This document shows, one piece after another, positions 7,124 through 15,308 of a stretch of DNA of 34,700 bases. The notes beneath the pieces were generated by a model. The model worked only from the letters and a program-made list of their open reading frames with translations. It was not told the DNA's origin and did not search any database. A program made the translations under genes and the position numbers. Each line of letters begins with the position of its first letter. The stretch's first letter is position 1. Source of the stretch: Helicobacteraceae bacterium (GTDB lineage: Bacteria; Campylobacterota; Campylobacteria; Campylobacterales; Sulfurimonadaceae); NCBI GenBank assembly GCA_027068615.1, contig JAMOQV010000073.1:1-34700 (forward strand). The letters are read 5' to 3'.

Positions 7124-7957
7124 TTATTTTACTCCACAAAGTGGATGTGCTTTATTATAGTTTTGTTGTTTCAATGCACTACCTAATTTTGTATATATTT
7201 GTGTTGTTGCCATTGATGAATGACCCAACAGTTCACTAACATCAGCAATAGGAGCAGATTCATTTAATAATGAAGTTGCATAAGAGTGTCTAAGCTGATG
7301 AGGTGTAACTTTTATACCTATACGTTTAAATACTTTAGTTACTTTGTATCTTAAGATATTTTCGCTTAATTTTTCATCATTCTTTTCAAAAAGGTATTTT
7401 TTTACATTGTGAGTGGATAAATATTCATCCAATAACTTTTTTGTTGATTCTATAAGTGGTATATCCCTTTGTTTATTACCTTTTCCTATAACTCTAATCC
7501 ATTCGTTTGATATATCTTCAATTTTTAAATTTAACAGTTCTGAAATCCTTAGCCCAAGAGTATAAAATAAAATTACAATAAGTCTTTCATCACTATCTGC
7601 ATACTTTAATGCTTCTATAATATTTTTATGAGATATTGGTTTTGGTAATGTTTTTGCTACTTTTATAGTATCATCAGCTTTTAAAATATTTTTAAAACCA
7701 TTATCATTTAGATAACTACAAAACCCTCTAATGGCACTTAGTTTTTTACTTATAGTTTTTGGATTTAGATTTTTGATTTTTAATCGATAGGGCATAATAT
7801 TAAAGATATTTATCCCTTTATCTTCATATATCTCAATCTCTGTTAAAGCCTCTATTAAAGTTTCATTATAACTCTTTAGTGTCAAATCAGAGTAACCTCT
7901 AACATCTTTTAGATAGTCTAGGAATTCTATCCGTTTTTTATTTAGTAACTTTTTCAA
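7124..7957 (-). CDS. Xer-type tyrosine recombinase
   Basis: A 277-residue tyrosine recombinase with an N-terminal core-binding (SAM-like) domain and a C-terminal catalytic domain. The full set of active-site residues is visible: R137 in LGLRISELL, K159 in GKGNKQRDIPL, H220 and R223 in HQLRHSYATSLL, H246 in LLGHSSMATTQIY, and nucleophile Y255. This is the size of XerC/XerD and shorter than XerH (about 355 residues), the enzyme that resolves chromosome dimers in many Campylobacterota. The start is TTG, with AAGGG four to five bases before it; no ATG or GTG is available nearby, and the gene overlaps the upstream one by 20 bases. It lies inside an operon of envelope and pilus-like genes, with no integron, repeat or phage signs. 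It could be the chromosomal Xer or a specialised copy. Confidence 0.85.
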   Translation of the reverse strand: MKKLLNKKRIEFLDYLKDVRGYSDLTLKSYNETLIEALTEIEIYEDKGINIFNIMPYRLKIKNLNPKTISKKLSAIRGFCSYLNDNGFKNILKADDTIKVAKTLPKPISHKNIIEALKYADSDERLIVILFYTLGLRISELLNLKIEDISNEWIRVIGKGNKQRDIPLIESTKKLLDEYLSTHNVKKYLFEKNDEKLSENILRYKVTKVFKRIGIKVTPHQLRHSYATSLLNESAPIADVSELLGHSSMATTQIYTKLGSALKQQNYNKAHPLCGVK

Positions 7958-8393
7958 AAAGACCCTTAAATTGTTTATTGTATAATGTAGCTTTATCTAT
8001 AAGTTTTTTATCAGTTATTACACTTGGAGACAATTTTTTATATGTACCTATCATAATTTCACATATAGTTTTTATCTTTGCTTTATCTGCTGTTGTTATA
8101 AAATCATGTGTTGCTATCTCATTTATAGTTTTCATGTATTTATTTGCCATATCTATATAATCTACATATTTTAGTGATACTTTTGATTGTGCCATTATTG
8201 TTGAAGCCATACGGTTATATATATCTAGTTCAAAAGCTTCTTTTGCTAGTTTGTAAGCTTCTTTATAATCACTTGTTTCATAGTAATACTTGGCTTCTAA
8301 GGAGAGTTTATAAGATGGATTTGCTAAAAAAAATAGGCTCATAACTATTAGAAGTATTCCAGCAATAGATGGAAACATTATTTTATAACTCAT
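7938..8393 (-). CDS. Small membrane-anchored helical (TPR-like) protein
   Basis: Not recognised as a named family. The 151-residue product has one N-terminal membrane segment (about residues 7-25) and an all-helical rest with the paired-helix pattern YYETSDYKEAYKLAKEAFEL (about 37-56), typical of a tetratricopeptide-like repeat. It probably faces the periplasm and binds another protein. Its start overlaps the DUF374 gene by 11 bases and its end overlaps the recombinase by 20 bases, so it belongs to the same transcript. It may be an assembly factor for the pilus-like proteins downstream, but that is inference from context only. Confidence 0.7.
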   Translation of the reverse strand: MSYKIMFPSIAGILLIVMSLFFLANPSYKLSLEAKYYYETSDYKEAYKLAKEAFELDIYNRMASTIMAQSKVSLKYVDYIDMANKYMKTINEIATHDFITTADKAKIKTICEIMIGTYKKLSPSVITDKKLIDKATLYNKQFKGLFEKVTK

Positions 8394-9015
8394 TTTTTAA
8401 CAATCCATTTTTTATAGTATCTTTAGCATCTTCTAAACTCATATCAGATACATCGATAAAATCACTTATATAGTAGTGAATTTCACCAAATGGTTTGGGT
8501 ATGATAAACTTATCCCAAGATGGTATCTGCCAATATAAAGTTGGTTTTATCTCAACCAATACAATTCTTACTTTTGCTTTTTGAGCCATAACAACGATGC
8601 CATCGTGAACTATATGTCTAGGGCCTTTTGGACCATCAGGAGTGATGCCCAAATCATAGCCATCTTTTAAAGATTTTATAGATTCTATAAGAGCTTTTAC
8701 CCCTCCACGAGTGCTTGAGCCTCTTATTGTCTCAAAACCAAACTTGTTTAGCGTTTTTGTGATAAGATTTCCATCAAAATGTTCAGATATAACAAGTTTT
8801 ACTTTTGGAGTTTTTTTGTAGTGGGTATAAGCATAAGGTATCATCAAAAGCTCACCATGCCAACAAGCCATGATAAAGTTTTCATCCCCTAGAGTATCTG
8901 GAGCATGAAAAACTTTTTTATTTGTTAGATATAAAAGTCGAATAAGCAGTGAGCCTAAAGATGGCACTATGATTAAAGCTAAAAACCGTGAAGTTTTTTT
9001 TAAAAGCTTTTTCAA
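8383..9015 (-). CDS. DUF374 lysophospholipid acyltransferase-like protein
   Basis: A 210-residue protein with the landmarks of the DUF374 family, distant relatives of LpxL-type acyltransferases: MACWHGELLMIPY near residue 50, SEHFDGNLI near 77, an IRGSSTRGG motif near 97, and ITPDGPKGPRH near 123-133. The N-terminus is hydrophobic and basic, fitting attachment to the inner membrane. The substrate is not proven; acyl transfer to lipid A or a phospholipid is likely. The start is TTG four bases after the miaB stop, with only AAAGAG directly against it; no better start exists before residue 50. The pairing with miaB is, as I recall, also found in C. jejuni. Confidence 0.85.
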   Translation of the reverse strand: MKKLLKKTSRFLALIIVPSLGSLLIRLLYLTNKKVFHAPDTLGDENFIMACWHGELLMIPYAYTHYKKTPKVKLVISEHFDGNLITKTLNKFGFETIRGSSTRGGVKALIESIKSLKDGYDLGITPDGPKGPRHIVHDGIVVMAQKAKVRIVLVEIKPTLYWQIPSWDKFIIPKPFGEIHYYISDFIDVSDMSLEDAKDTIKNGLLKNEL

Positions 9016-9019
9016 CTCT

Positions 9020-10321
9020 TTACTCTACAATCTCACCAGTTAAGATAGTTCTACCTATAGCTGTTATCTTAACATCTCTAAATTGACCTAAAAGCTCATC
9101 TGAGCCTTTTACTTTTACTACAAAGTTGTTATCAGTTCTACCACTTACATACATATCTTGGTTTAAATCTTCAAAGTAAACTTTGTAAATTTTTCCCATT
9201 TGAGATGCATTTATCTCATCTAGTATCTCAGTATGAAGGCTTTGAAGAGTAGTTAGTCTTTGTGAAGCTACATCAGCATCTACTACATTTGTATAGTGTT
9301 GAGCTTCTGTTTCTGGGCGAGGGGAGTATTTAAAAGAGAAGATTTGTTCAAACCTTACTTTTCTCATCACATCCAAAGTTTCTTCAAAATCCTCATCACT
9401 TTCCCCTGGAAATGCAACAATTATATCTGTAGATATACTAACCTCTGGACACATTGATTTTAGTTTTTCAACACGATTTAAGAACCACTCTTTTGAGTAA
9501 CCTCTTTTCATATCTCTTAAAACTTTACTTGAGCCACTTTGAAGTGGCATATGCATAGATTTACATATCTTAGGGTTGTTTGCAAACTCTTCTATAAACT
9601 CATCATCCATATGAAAAGGGTGAGGTGATGTAAAACGGATACGCTCAAGATTATCTATCTTACTTAACTCTCTTAAAAGATAAGTAAAGTTTACTTTTTT
9701 ATGGTCATCATTTGAAAATCTTCTTCCGTAGTTATTTACATTTTGACCAAGTAAAAATATCTCTTTTGCACCATTATCTACACTTCTTTGAGCTTCATTT
9801 ACTATAAGATTTAGTGGGATTGATACCTCTTCCCCACGAGTTTTTGGAACGATGCAGTAAGTACAAGATTTATCGCATCCCATAGAGATATTTATGTAAG
9901 CTTTAAAAGGTGATGATCGAAAATCTTTAAAAGCAAATTCACTCTCATCATAGTTTATATCTATCTCAACAGCTTTATCTTTATGTAAAACTTCACTTAT
10001 CTTAGATACATTTCTAGCACCTAGTACAAAGTTTACATAAGGAGCTCTTTTGATTATCTCTTTTCCAAGATGTGATGCAGTACAACCACAAACACCTATC
10101 TTTGCATCTTCTTTTTTCTTTTTGTTAAAAACACCCAACTCTGAGAAAAGTTTAGATACTGGTTTTTCCCTAACTGAGCAGGTATTTATCAAGATAAGGT
10201 CGGCTTCTTCAAGTTTTGTAGTAGTCTCATAATCATCTTTTTCACGAAGTTCAGCTATCATATGTTCGCTGTCTCGTGAGTTCATAGCACAACCTAGTGT
10301 CTCGATAAATAACTTTTTCAT
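9020..10321 (-). CDS. miaB: MiaB tRNA methylthiotransferase
   Basis: A radical-SAM enzyme that adds a methylthio group to i6A at position 37 of tRNAs reading codons that begin with U. The 433-residue protein has all three family parts: an N-terminal UPF0004 domain with C11, C48 and C80 for the auxiliary [4Fe-4S] cluster; a radical-SAM core with CDKSCTYC (C149, C153, C156); and a C-terminal TRAM domain (about 370-432). The opening KKLFIETLGCAMNSRDSE is typical of MiaB rather than MtaB or RimO. It follows the HP0268-like gene by 13 bases and precedes the DUF374 gene. Confidence 0.96.
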   Translation of the reverse strand: MKKLFIETLGCAMNSRDSEHMIAELREKDDYETTTKLEEADLILINTCSVREKPVSKLFSELGVFNKKKKEDAKIGVCGCTASHLGKEIIKRAPYVNFVLGARNVSKISEVLHKDKAVEIDINYDESEFAFKDFRSSPFKAYINISMGCDKSCTYCIVPKTRGEEVSIPLNLIVNEAQRSVDNGAKEIFLLGQNVNNYGRRFSNDDHKKVNFTYLLRELSKIDNLERIRFTSPHPFHMDDEFIEEFANNPKICKSMHMPLQSGSSKVLRDMKRGYSKEWFLNRVEKLKSMCPEVSISTDIIVAFPGESDEDFEETLDVMRKVRFEQIFSFKYSPRPETEAQHYTNVVDADVASQRLTTLQSLHTEILDEINASQMGKIYKVYFEDLNQDMYVSGRTDNNFVVKVKGSDELLGQFRDVKITAIGRTILTGEIVE

Positions 10322-10334
10322 TTTATATTTCTTT

Positions 10335-10580
10335 TTAGTTCATTATATGTACTTGGTACATATACTCGTTGTCTGAAAGACCGAATTTTACTTCACTCAT
10401 ATAAAAACTTTTACCTTTTGCTTCAAAATAGTCTTGAAGTTCTAGTAAATCTTTGTGAGAATTTTCTCTATCAAAGTAAAATATAACACTATCTTCTTTC
10501 TCAACACTAGCTTCTATCTTAGAAAGCTCTGCTTTTTTAGGCTTTTTATCAATATCTGTTCTTGCAAATAATAATTCCAT
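10335..10580 (-). CDS. HP0268-like small nuclease family protein
   Basis: An 81-residue protein that I recognise as a homologue of H. pylori HP0268, from IFYF near residue 33, the N-x-HKD-x-L motif near 40-45, a KGxxxY segment near 55-60, and the ending YxxHI. HP0268 is reported to have nicking endonuclease and purine-specific ribonuclease activity. In H. pylori the gene also adjoins miaB, which strengthens the match. It is the first gene of an eight-gene minus-strand run that continues to 5021 with gaps of at most 13 bases. The start is ATG with AGGAG nine bases upstream. Activity of this copy is untested. Confidence 0.8.
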   Translation of the reverse strand: MELLFARTDIDKKPKKAELSKIEASVEKEDSVIFYFDRENSHKDLLELQDYFEAKGKSFYMSEVKFGLSDNEYMYQVHIMN

Positions 10581-10659
10581 CTCTTAATGCTCCTAGTTTT
10601 TTATAAAGTTTTGCATTATAGTTAATTTCTACTAAAGAACTGATTAAAAAGAATTTTGG

Positions 10660-10665
10660 TATAAT
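10660..10665 (+). promoter_or_regulatory. Probable -10 box of nusA
   Basis: TATAAT preceded by TTTTGG and an AT-rich tract with no clear -35 box, the usual sigma-70 promoter style of this phylum. The expected transcript starts near 10672, giving a leader of about 70 bases to nusA. Confidence 0.6.
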
Positions 10666-10740
10666 TTCATACTTCATAAGAAATCCCCCAATTATTACAT
10701 TATTATTTTTTGTGAAACAGATTAAGATTAGGATATTACT

Positions 10741-11874
10741 ATGGAAAAAATTTTAGATATTGTTGATGCTATCGCACATGAAAAGGGTCTTGCACCCCAA
10801 AAAGTAAAAGAAGCACTAAAAATTGCTTTTATTCAAACTGCAAAAAGAGTTATAGGAAATAACCTTGCTTTTGAAGCTGTTATAAACGAAGAAACAAAAA
10901 CTATCGACATCATTCAGACTATAACAGTTGTAGCTGATGATGATGAAAAACTACAAGATGAAGAGATAGCACCTGCTTACATCTCTATAACTGAAGCTAG
11001 AGAGTATGATGATCAAGTTGAGTTAGGTGATCAACTTCAAATTGATCATGATTTAGAAGAGTATGGAAGAACTGGAGCTTCTCAACTTCATCGTGAGATA
11101 GAGTACCATATACAAAGACTTATAGAGGATGAAGTTTTTAATAAGTATAAAAGTAAGATAGGAACTTTAGCATCTGGTCAGGTTATAAGAGTTGATTCTA
11201 AAAACAACACTTATATAGAAGTTGATGAGATTCGTGCTATATTACCTATGAAAAGTCGTATAAAAGGTGAAATTTTTAAAGTTGGGGATCATATAAAAGC
11301 AGTAGTTCGCCGTGTAAATATGGATAAGATAAATGGTATCCAGATAGAGTTATCTCGTACAAGTCCTAAGTTTTTAGAAACACTTTTAGAACTTCAAGTT
11401 CCAGAGATTGCAGATGGTTCAGTTATCATAGAAAAATCGGCTCGTATCCCTGGGCAAAGAGCAAAAGTAGCACTTATATCAACTCATCCACAAGTTGATG
11501 CAGTTGGTTCAACAGTTGGTGTAAAAGGTGTTCGTATAAATGCAGTAAGTAAAGAGCTAAATGGTGAAAATATAGACTGTATAGAGTACACAAATATACC
11601 TGAACTTTTTGTATCTCGTATAATGAGTCCAGCTATTATATCTCATGTAGAGATAGTTAAAAATGAAGAGGGTGAAGATGAAAAAATCATCATCACACTT
11701 CCAGCTGATCAAAAATCAAAAGCTATTGGTAAAAGTGGTATCAATATCCGTTTGGCTTCTATGCTAACAGGAGTAGATATAGAACTTGTTGAAAATGACC
11801 AAGTTACATCAGAAAGTGGAGAGATAGAAGAAGCCAAAGATGGTGTTGATGCACTTGAAGCACTGTTTAACTAA
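10741..11874 (+). CDS. nusA: NusA transcription elongation and termination factor
   Basis: NusA binds RNA polymerase and nascent RNA and modulates pausing, termination and antitermination. The 377-residue protein shows the N-terminal polymerase-binding domain (about 1-125, with the ALKIAFIQTAKR helix), an S1 domain (about 130-200, GQVIRVDSKNNTYIEVDE), and two KH domains (about 225-345), including the family motif GxKGVRINAVSKELNGENID and the second KH loop AIGKSGINIRLAS. It lacks the acidic C-terminal repeats of E. coli NusA and so has the short form. The start is ATG with TAGGA seven bases upstream. It diverges from the HP0268-like gene, as in Campylobacter. Confidence 0.96.
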   Translation: MEKILDIVDAIAHEKGLAPQKVKEALKIAFIQTAKRVIGNNLAFEAVINEETKTIDIIQTITVVADDDEKLQDEEIAPAYISITEAREYDDQVELGDQLQIDHDLEEYGRTGASQLHREIEYHIQRLIEDEVFNKYKSKIGTLASGQVIRVDSKNNTYIEVDEIRAILPMKSRIKGEIFKVGDHIKAVVRRVNMDKINGIQIELSRTSPKFLETLLELQVPEIADGSVIIEKSARIPGQRAKVALISTHPQVDAVGSTVGVKGVRINAVSKELNGENIDCIEYTNIPELFVSRIMSPAIISHVEIVKNEEGEDEKIIITLPADQKSKAIGKSGINIRLASMLTGVDIELVENDQVTSESGEIEEAKDGVDALEALFN

Positions 11875-11883
11875 TCTAAATTA

Positions 11884-12663
11884 TTAAAGATTGAGAAAGA
11901 TTTTTTCTCTATCTTTATAGACTACACACTTTTTATAACCTATCTCTTTTGCAAGTGATACAATCTCATCTGAAAAAAGTCCAACTTGTTCTGGTGAGTG
12001 AGCATCTGAGCCAAAAGTTATAGGGATATTTAGTTTAAAAGCCTCTTTTAAAAGTGCTTTTGATGGGTATGCTTCTTTTATAGGCTTTCTATATCCTGCC
12101 ATATTTATCTCTAGTGTCATATCTGCATTTTTTATAGCCAAAAGAGCCTCTTTTGCAATTTCAACTATATCTTTGTTTGGCATAAATTTAAAAACTTTTA
12201 TAAGGTCTAAATGTCCAACTATATCAAAAAGATTAGTTTGTGCCATCTCTTTTATGCTATCAAAATATTTTTGCCATATCTCATCTATATTTTGAGTTTC
12301 ATATTTGCCTATAAATTCAGGGTTATCAAAACCCCAACCATCTATAAAATGGACACTTCCTATAAGATAATCAACTTTTGCATTTAAAACTCTATCGTCC
12401 ATATATCCTAAAAGGTAATCAACTTCATAACCTAGTAAAATCTCTATATCTTCTTTATATATTTTTTTAGCTTCTAAGATATCTTTTTCATATCCTTTCA
12501 TCTGTTCAAAGCTCATACGGTATTTTTTATCAAAATTCATTGGTGCATGGTCTGAGAAACCAAAATATTTTGTACCGTTTTTTATAGCATTTTCTATATA
12601 TTGAGATATTTTACCTTCAGCGTGGTTACATAGTGTGGTATGATTATGTAAATCAACTATCAT
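11884..12663 (-). CDS. PHP-family histidinol-phosphatase (HisK/HisJ type)
   Basis: A 259-residue metal-dependent phosphoesterase of the PHP superfamily. The opening DLHNHTTLCNHAEG carries the first metal ligands; GFSDHAPM near residue 36, GYEVDYL near 82, SVHFIDGW near 103, a GHLDLIKV segment near 145 and the final GSDAHSPEQVG near 218 are the other PHP motifs. The SDHAPM phrase and overall size fit stand-alone histidinol-phosphate phosphatases, which release histidinol near the end of histidine synthesis. It is not near the hisHA genes here. A related phosphatase or phosphoesterase function is possible. It converges on nusA with a 9-base gap. Confidence 0.8.
   Translation of the reverse strand: MIVDLHNHTTLCNHAEGKISQYIENAIKNGTKYFGFSDHAPMNFDKKYRMSFEQMKGYEKDILEAKKIYKEDIEILLGYEVDYLLGYMDDRVLNAKVDYLIGSVHFIDGWGFDNPEFIGKYETQNIDEIWQKYFDSIKEMAQTNLFDIVGHLDLIKVFKFMPNKDIVEIAKEALLAIKNADMTLEINMAGYRKPIKEAYPSKALLKEAFKLNIPITFGSDAHSPEQVGLFSDEIVSLAKEIGYKKCVVYKDREKIFLNL
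11888..11914. terminator. Hairpin between nusA and the PHP gene
   Basis: AGAT-T-GAGAAA pairs with TTTCTC-T-ATCT with one mismatch and a small T-rich loop. It lies 13 bases after the nusA stop and inside the last codons of the convergent gene. It is a plausible shared terminator but has no strong T run. Confidence 0.4.
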
Positions 12664-12749
12664 ATTTTCTCTTTTTTCTTTATTTGTAGTAATTTTATGA
12701 TATTATAGTGTCAAAAAATTAATTTTACCAATTAATAATGGAGATATTT

Positions 12750-13427
12750 ATGACTCAAGATGAACTTGATGCTTTGATGGGTGGTGATGTAGATACTATC
12801 GATGAAGAGATGGCTGAAGTTGAAGAAAAAGAGGATAAAAAAGAACCTGTAGAAGATAAAAAAATTATAGAAAACCATGTACAGGAGGGTCAATTGCCAT
12901 TTCCAGCAACAAATGAAAACAAGATGGTACATCAACTAGATGATGTAACAAGAGAGAGCGAAGAGAAAGCTGGTGAGATTTTTGATATTATTGAAAATAT
13001 TTCTAACGAGCTTATGGAAAAAGAGGATAATCTTAATACTATTTTAGAGATTGTTGAATCAAATATTACACTTTTTACAACTTTAAGTACTAAATTTCCA
13101 GAGGTTGAAGCTTTTAAAACTCAACTAGAAAAAAATGAGACAGCAAAAGAGGAAGTAAATACTGTTTTAGAGATGTTGCAAAATAGTGGTGATGATATAA
13201 TGAATGTTATGGATATAATGCAATTTCAAGATATTCATCGTCAAAAGATAGAGAGAGTTATAAATGCTATGAGAGCATTGTCTAAATATATGTCAACACT
13301 ATTTGAAGGTCAGATTGATGATGATAAAAGGGTTGCTTCAGCTCAACACTTACACGGTGATGACAATGATGACTTGGCTTCTGAAGATGAGATGGAAGCA
13401 TTACTAGCTCAGTTTGCGAAAAAATAG
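12750..13427 (+). CDS. cheZ: CheZ-like chemotaxis phosphatase
   Basis: A 225-residue acidic, mostly helical protein that fits the remote CheZ group of Campylobacterota (H. pylori HP0170), which dephosphorylates CheY-P. The catalytic helix reads IMQFQDIHRQKIERV (about residues 154-168), with the aspartate and glutamine expected in the D-x-x-x-Q catalytic motif. The N-terminus (MTQDELDALMGGD) resembles the CheY-binding peptide of FliM, and the C-terminus (ASEDEMEALLAQF) resembles the CheY-binding tail of E. coli CheZ. The frame opens at ATG 12738, but GGAG then lies just before ATG 12750, so the latter is chosen. A U32 gene follows after three bases, as beside HP0170. A possible -10 box is TATTAT (12701-12706). 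Confidence 0.85.
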   Translation: MTQDELDALMGGDVDTIDEEMAEVEEKEDKKEPVEDKKIIENHVQEGQLPFPATNENKMVHQLDDVTRESEEKAGEIFDIIENISNELMEKEDNLNTILEIVESNITLFTTLSTKFPEVEAFKTQLEKNETAKEEVNTVLEMLQNSGDDIMNVMDIMQFQDIHRQKIERVINAMRALSKYMSTLFEGQIDDDKRVASAQHLHGDDNDDLASEDEMEALLAQFAKK

Positions 13428-13430
13428 TTT

Positions 13431-14723
13431 ATGAAAAAAGTAGAATTATTATCTCCTGCGGGGACACTTGAAAAATTAAAAATTGCATTTGACTTTGGTG
13501 CAGATGCTGTTTATGGTGGGGTTAGCCATTTCTCTCTTCGCATCCGAAGTGGGAAAGAGTTTAGTATGGAAGAGTTTAAAGAGGGTATAGAGTATGCTCA
13601 TGAAAGGGGTAAAAAGGTTTATGCTACTATAAATGGTTTTCCTTTTAACTCACAATTAAACTTACTAAAAAAACATATACTTGCTATGGCAGAGTTAAAA
13701 CCAGATGCATTTATCGTTGCAACTCCTGGTGTTTTAAAACTTTGTAAAGATTTAGTACCAGATATGCCACTTCATCTCTCAACACAAGCAAATGTTATGA
13801 ATGTTTTAGATGCTAAAATATACTATGATATGGGTGCAACTAGGATTATAACTGCTCGTGAAATCTCTTTAAAAGATTTAAAAGAGATAAAAAAAGAGTT
13901 ACCAGAGCTTGAACTTGAAGTTTTTGTCCATGGTAGTATGTGTTTTGCATATAGTGGAAGATGCCTTATCTCAACACTTCAAAGTGGTAGAGTTCCAAAC
14001 CGTGGAAGTTGTGCTAATGATTGCCGTTTCTCTTATGAGATATATGCAGCTAATCCAGATACAGGAACTCTTTTTAAGCTTGAAGAGGAAGAGGGTGTTG
14101 GAACTTATATAATGAATGCAAAAGATTTAAATCTTGCTTCACATATACAAGAGATACTAGATAGTGGTGTAGTAGATAGTATCAAGATAGAGGGTCGTAC
14201 AAAAACAGCTTACTATGCAGCTGTTACTGCAAAAGCTTATAGAATGGCTATAGATGATTATTATGCAGGTAAATTAGATAGTGATAAATATCAGTATGAG
14301 TTAAACTCTTTACAAAATCGTGGATATACAGATGCTTACTTAGTTTCAAGACCATTTGAAAAGCACGATACTCAAAGTTTGGATTTTACTATGCAACTAG
14401 GAACTCATCAAGTAAGTGGACAAGTAACTAAAAATGGTGAGTACTTTTTATGTAAGTATAAAACTCTACCAAATGATGAACTTGAGATTGTAGCACCTCT
14501 TGGAAGTGATATAGCGATAGTCGATAATGAGATAGGCTCAACTTATGAAAGAGATGGTAAACTTTATATGAAGTTGAAAAAACTTGTAGCTGAAAATAAA
14601 AAAGTATGGGATGAGGTACATAGTGGAAATATAAATCCTATAACTCTTCCAACTAAATTACCAGCATATACATTTTTAAGAATACCTGCTCATCTTGATA
14701 TGGGGACATATCCAAAAAATTAA
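13431..14723 (+). CDS. U32 peptidase-family protein (TrhP/YegQ-like)
   Basis: A 430-residue member of the U32 family, once called collagenases. The family signature E-x-F-x-H-G-S-M-C-x-x-x-x-G-x-C is present at about 163-178 (C171, C178), with further cysteines C194 and C198 in RGSCANDCRF that could hold an iron-sulfur cluster. In E. coli, members of this family (TrhP, RlhA) act in hydroxylation of tRNA or 23S rRNA, so an RNA-modifying role is more likely than proteolysis. The fold is a TIM-like barrel followed by a C-terminal beta domain (about 340-430). It starts three bases after cheZ with no strong ribosome site, which suggests translational coupling. In H. pylori the homologues HP0169 and HP0170 are also adjacent. 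Confidence 0.9.
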   Translation: MKKVELLSPAGTLEKLKIAFDFGADAVYGGVSHFSLRIRSGKEFSMEEFKEGIEYAHERGKKVYATINGFPFNSQLNLLKKHILAMAELKPDAFIVATPGVLKLCKDLVPDMPLHLSTQANVMNVLDAKIYYDMGATRIITAREISLKDLKEIKKELPELELEVFVHGSMCFAYSGRCLISTLQSGRVPNRGSCANDCRFSYEIYAANPDTGTLFKLEEEEGVGTYIMNAKDLNLASHIQEILDSGVVDSIKIEGRTKTAYYAAVTAKAYRMAIDDYYAGKLDSDKYQYELNSLQNRGYTDAYLVSRPFEKHDTQSLDFTMQLGTHQVSGQVTKNGEYFLCKYKTLPNDELEIVAPLGSDIAIVDNEIGSTYERDGKLYMKLKKLVAENKKVWDEVHSGNINPITLPTKLPAYTFLRIPAHLDMGTYPKN

Positions 14724-14726
14724 TGT

Positions 14727-14732
14727 TATAAT
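14727..14732 (+). promoter_or_regulatory. Probable -10 box of purE
   Basis: TATAAT in the 32-base gap before purE. A start about seven bases downstream gives a leader of only about 17 bases, still enough to hold the AAAAGG ribosome site. Confidence 0.5.
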
Positions 14733-14755
14733 TGCAAAAAAATAAAAGGCAATAG

Positions 14756-15253
14756 ATGAAATTTGTATCAATCGTTATGGGTTCAAAAAGTGATTATGAG
14801 GTTATGAAGTCGTGTTCAGATACACTAGAGGCATTTGGTGTTAACTATGAGATGATTATATCTTCTGCTCACCGTTCACCTGAAAGAACTGCTGAGTATA
14901 TAAAACAAGCTGAAGAAAAAGGGGCTCAAGTATTTATTGCGGCTGCTGGTATGGCTGCACACTTAGCTGGTGTACTTTCTTCAAAAACTGTTAAACCTAT
15001 CATTGGTGTTCCTATGTCTGCATCTGCACTTAGTGGTATAGATGCACTACTTTCAACTGTTCAGATGCCAGCTGGTATGCCAGTTGCAACTGTTGCTATT
15101 GGAAAAGCTGGAGCTATAAACTCTGCATTTTTAGCTATGCAAATGTTAGCACTTGAAAATGAAGAATTATCAGTAAAACTAAAAGAAGATAGAATCGCAA
15201 AAGCTAAAAAAGTTGAGATGGATTCTTTAGAGATAGAAACTATTATAGACTAA
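14756..15253 (+). CDS. purE: PurE N5-carboxyaminoimidazole ribonucleotide mutase
   Basis: Class I PurE moves the carboxyl group of N5-CAIR to form CAIR in purine synthesis. The 165-residue protein has GSKSDYEVM (9-17) for substrate binding, SSAHRSPERT (about 36-45) with the catalytic histidine, and AAGMAAHLAGVLSS and PVIG-like segments that build the octamer core. The length is normal. In related genomes purE is followed by a DUF3972 gene, as here. Confidence 0.96.
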   Translation: MKFVSIVMGSKSDYEVMKSCSDTLEAFGVNYEMIISSAHRSPERTAEYIKQAEEKGAQVFIAAAGMAAHLAGVLSSKTVKPIIGVPMSASALSGIDALLSTVQMPAGMPVATVAIGKAGAINSAFLAMQMLALENEELSVKLKEDRIAKAKKVEMDSLEIETIID

Positions 15254-15260
15254 AACAAAC

Positions 15261-15275
15261 GGTACACTTCTTGCT
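15261..15275 (+). promoter_or_regulatory. Candidate sigma-54 (RpoN) promoter for DUF3972
   Basis: GGTAC (15261-15265) and TTGCT (15271-15275) give the GG-N10-GC spacing required for a -24/-12 promoter, and TTGCTT is the -12 form common in Campylobacterota. A start near 15286 would leave a short leader holding AAGGAAG. In this phylum sigma-54 mainly serves flagellar rod, hook and basal-body genes. Confidence 0.5.
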
Positions 15276-15308
15276 TAAATATTTAATAAGTCTAATTAAG
15301 GAAGTATA

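Noticed and set aside
7124..7957. Recombinase as sign of an integron, prophage or genomic island
   Set aside because: Neighbours are core-type genes with tight overlaps. There are no attachment-site repeats, cassette arrays or phage genes, and base composition is like the surroundings.
12732..12935. Minus-strand reading frame over the start of cheZ
   Set aside because: It is an antisense shadow with a hydrophobic, phenylalanine-rich composition and no ribosome site; the CheZ frame is well supported.
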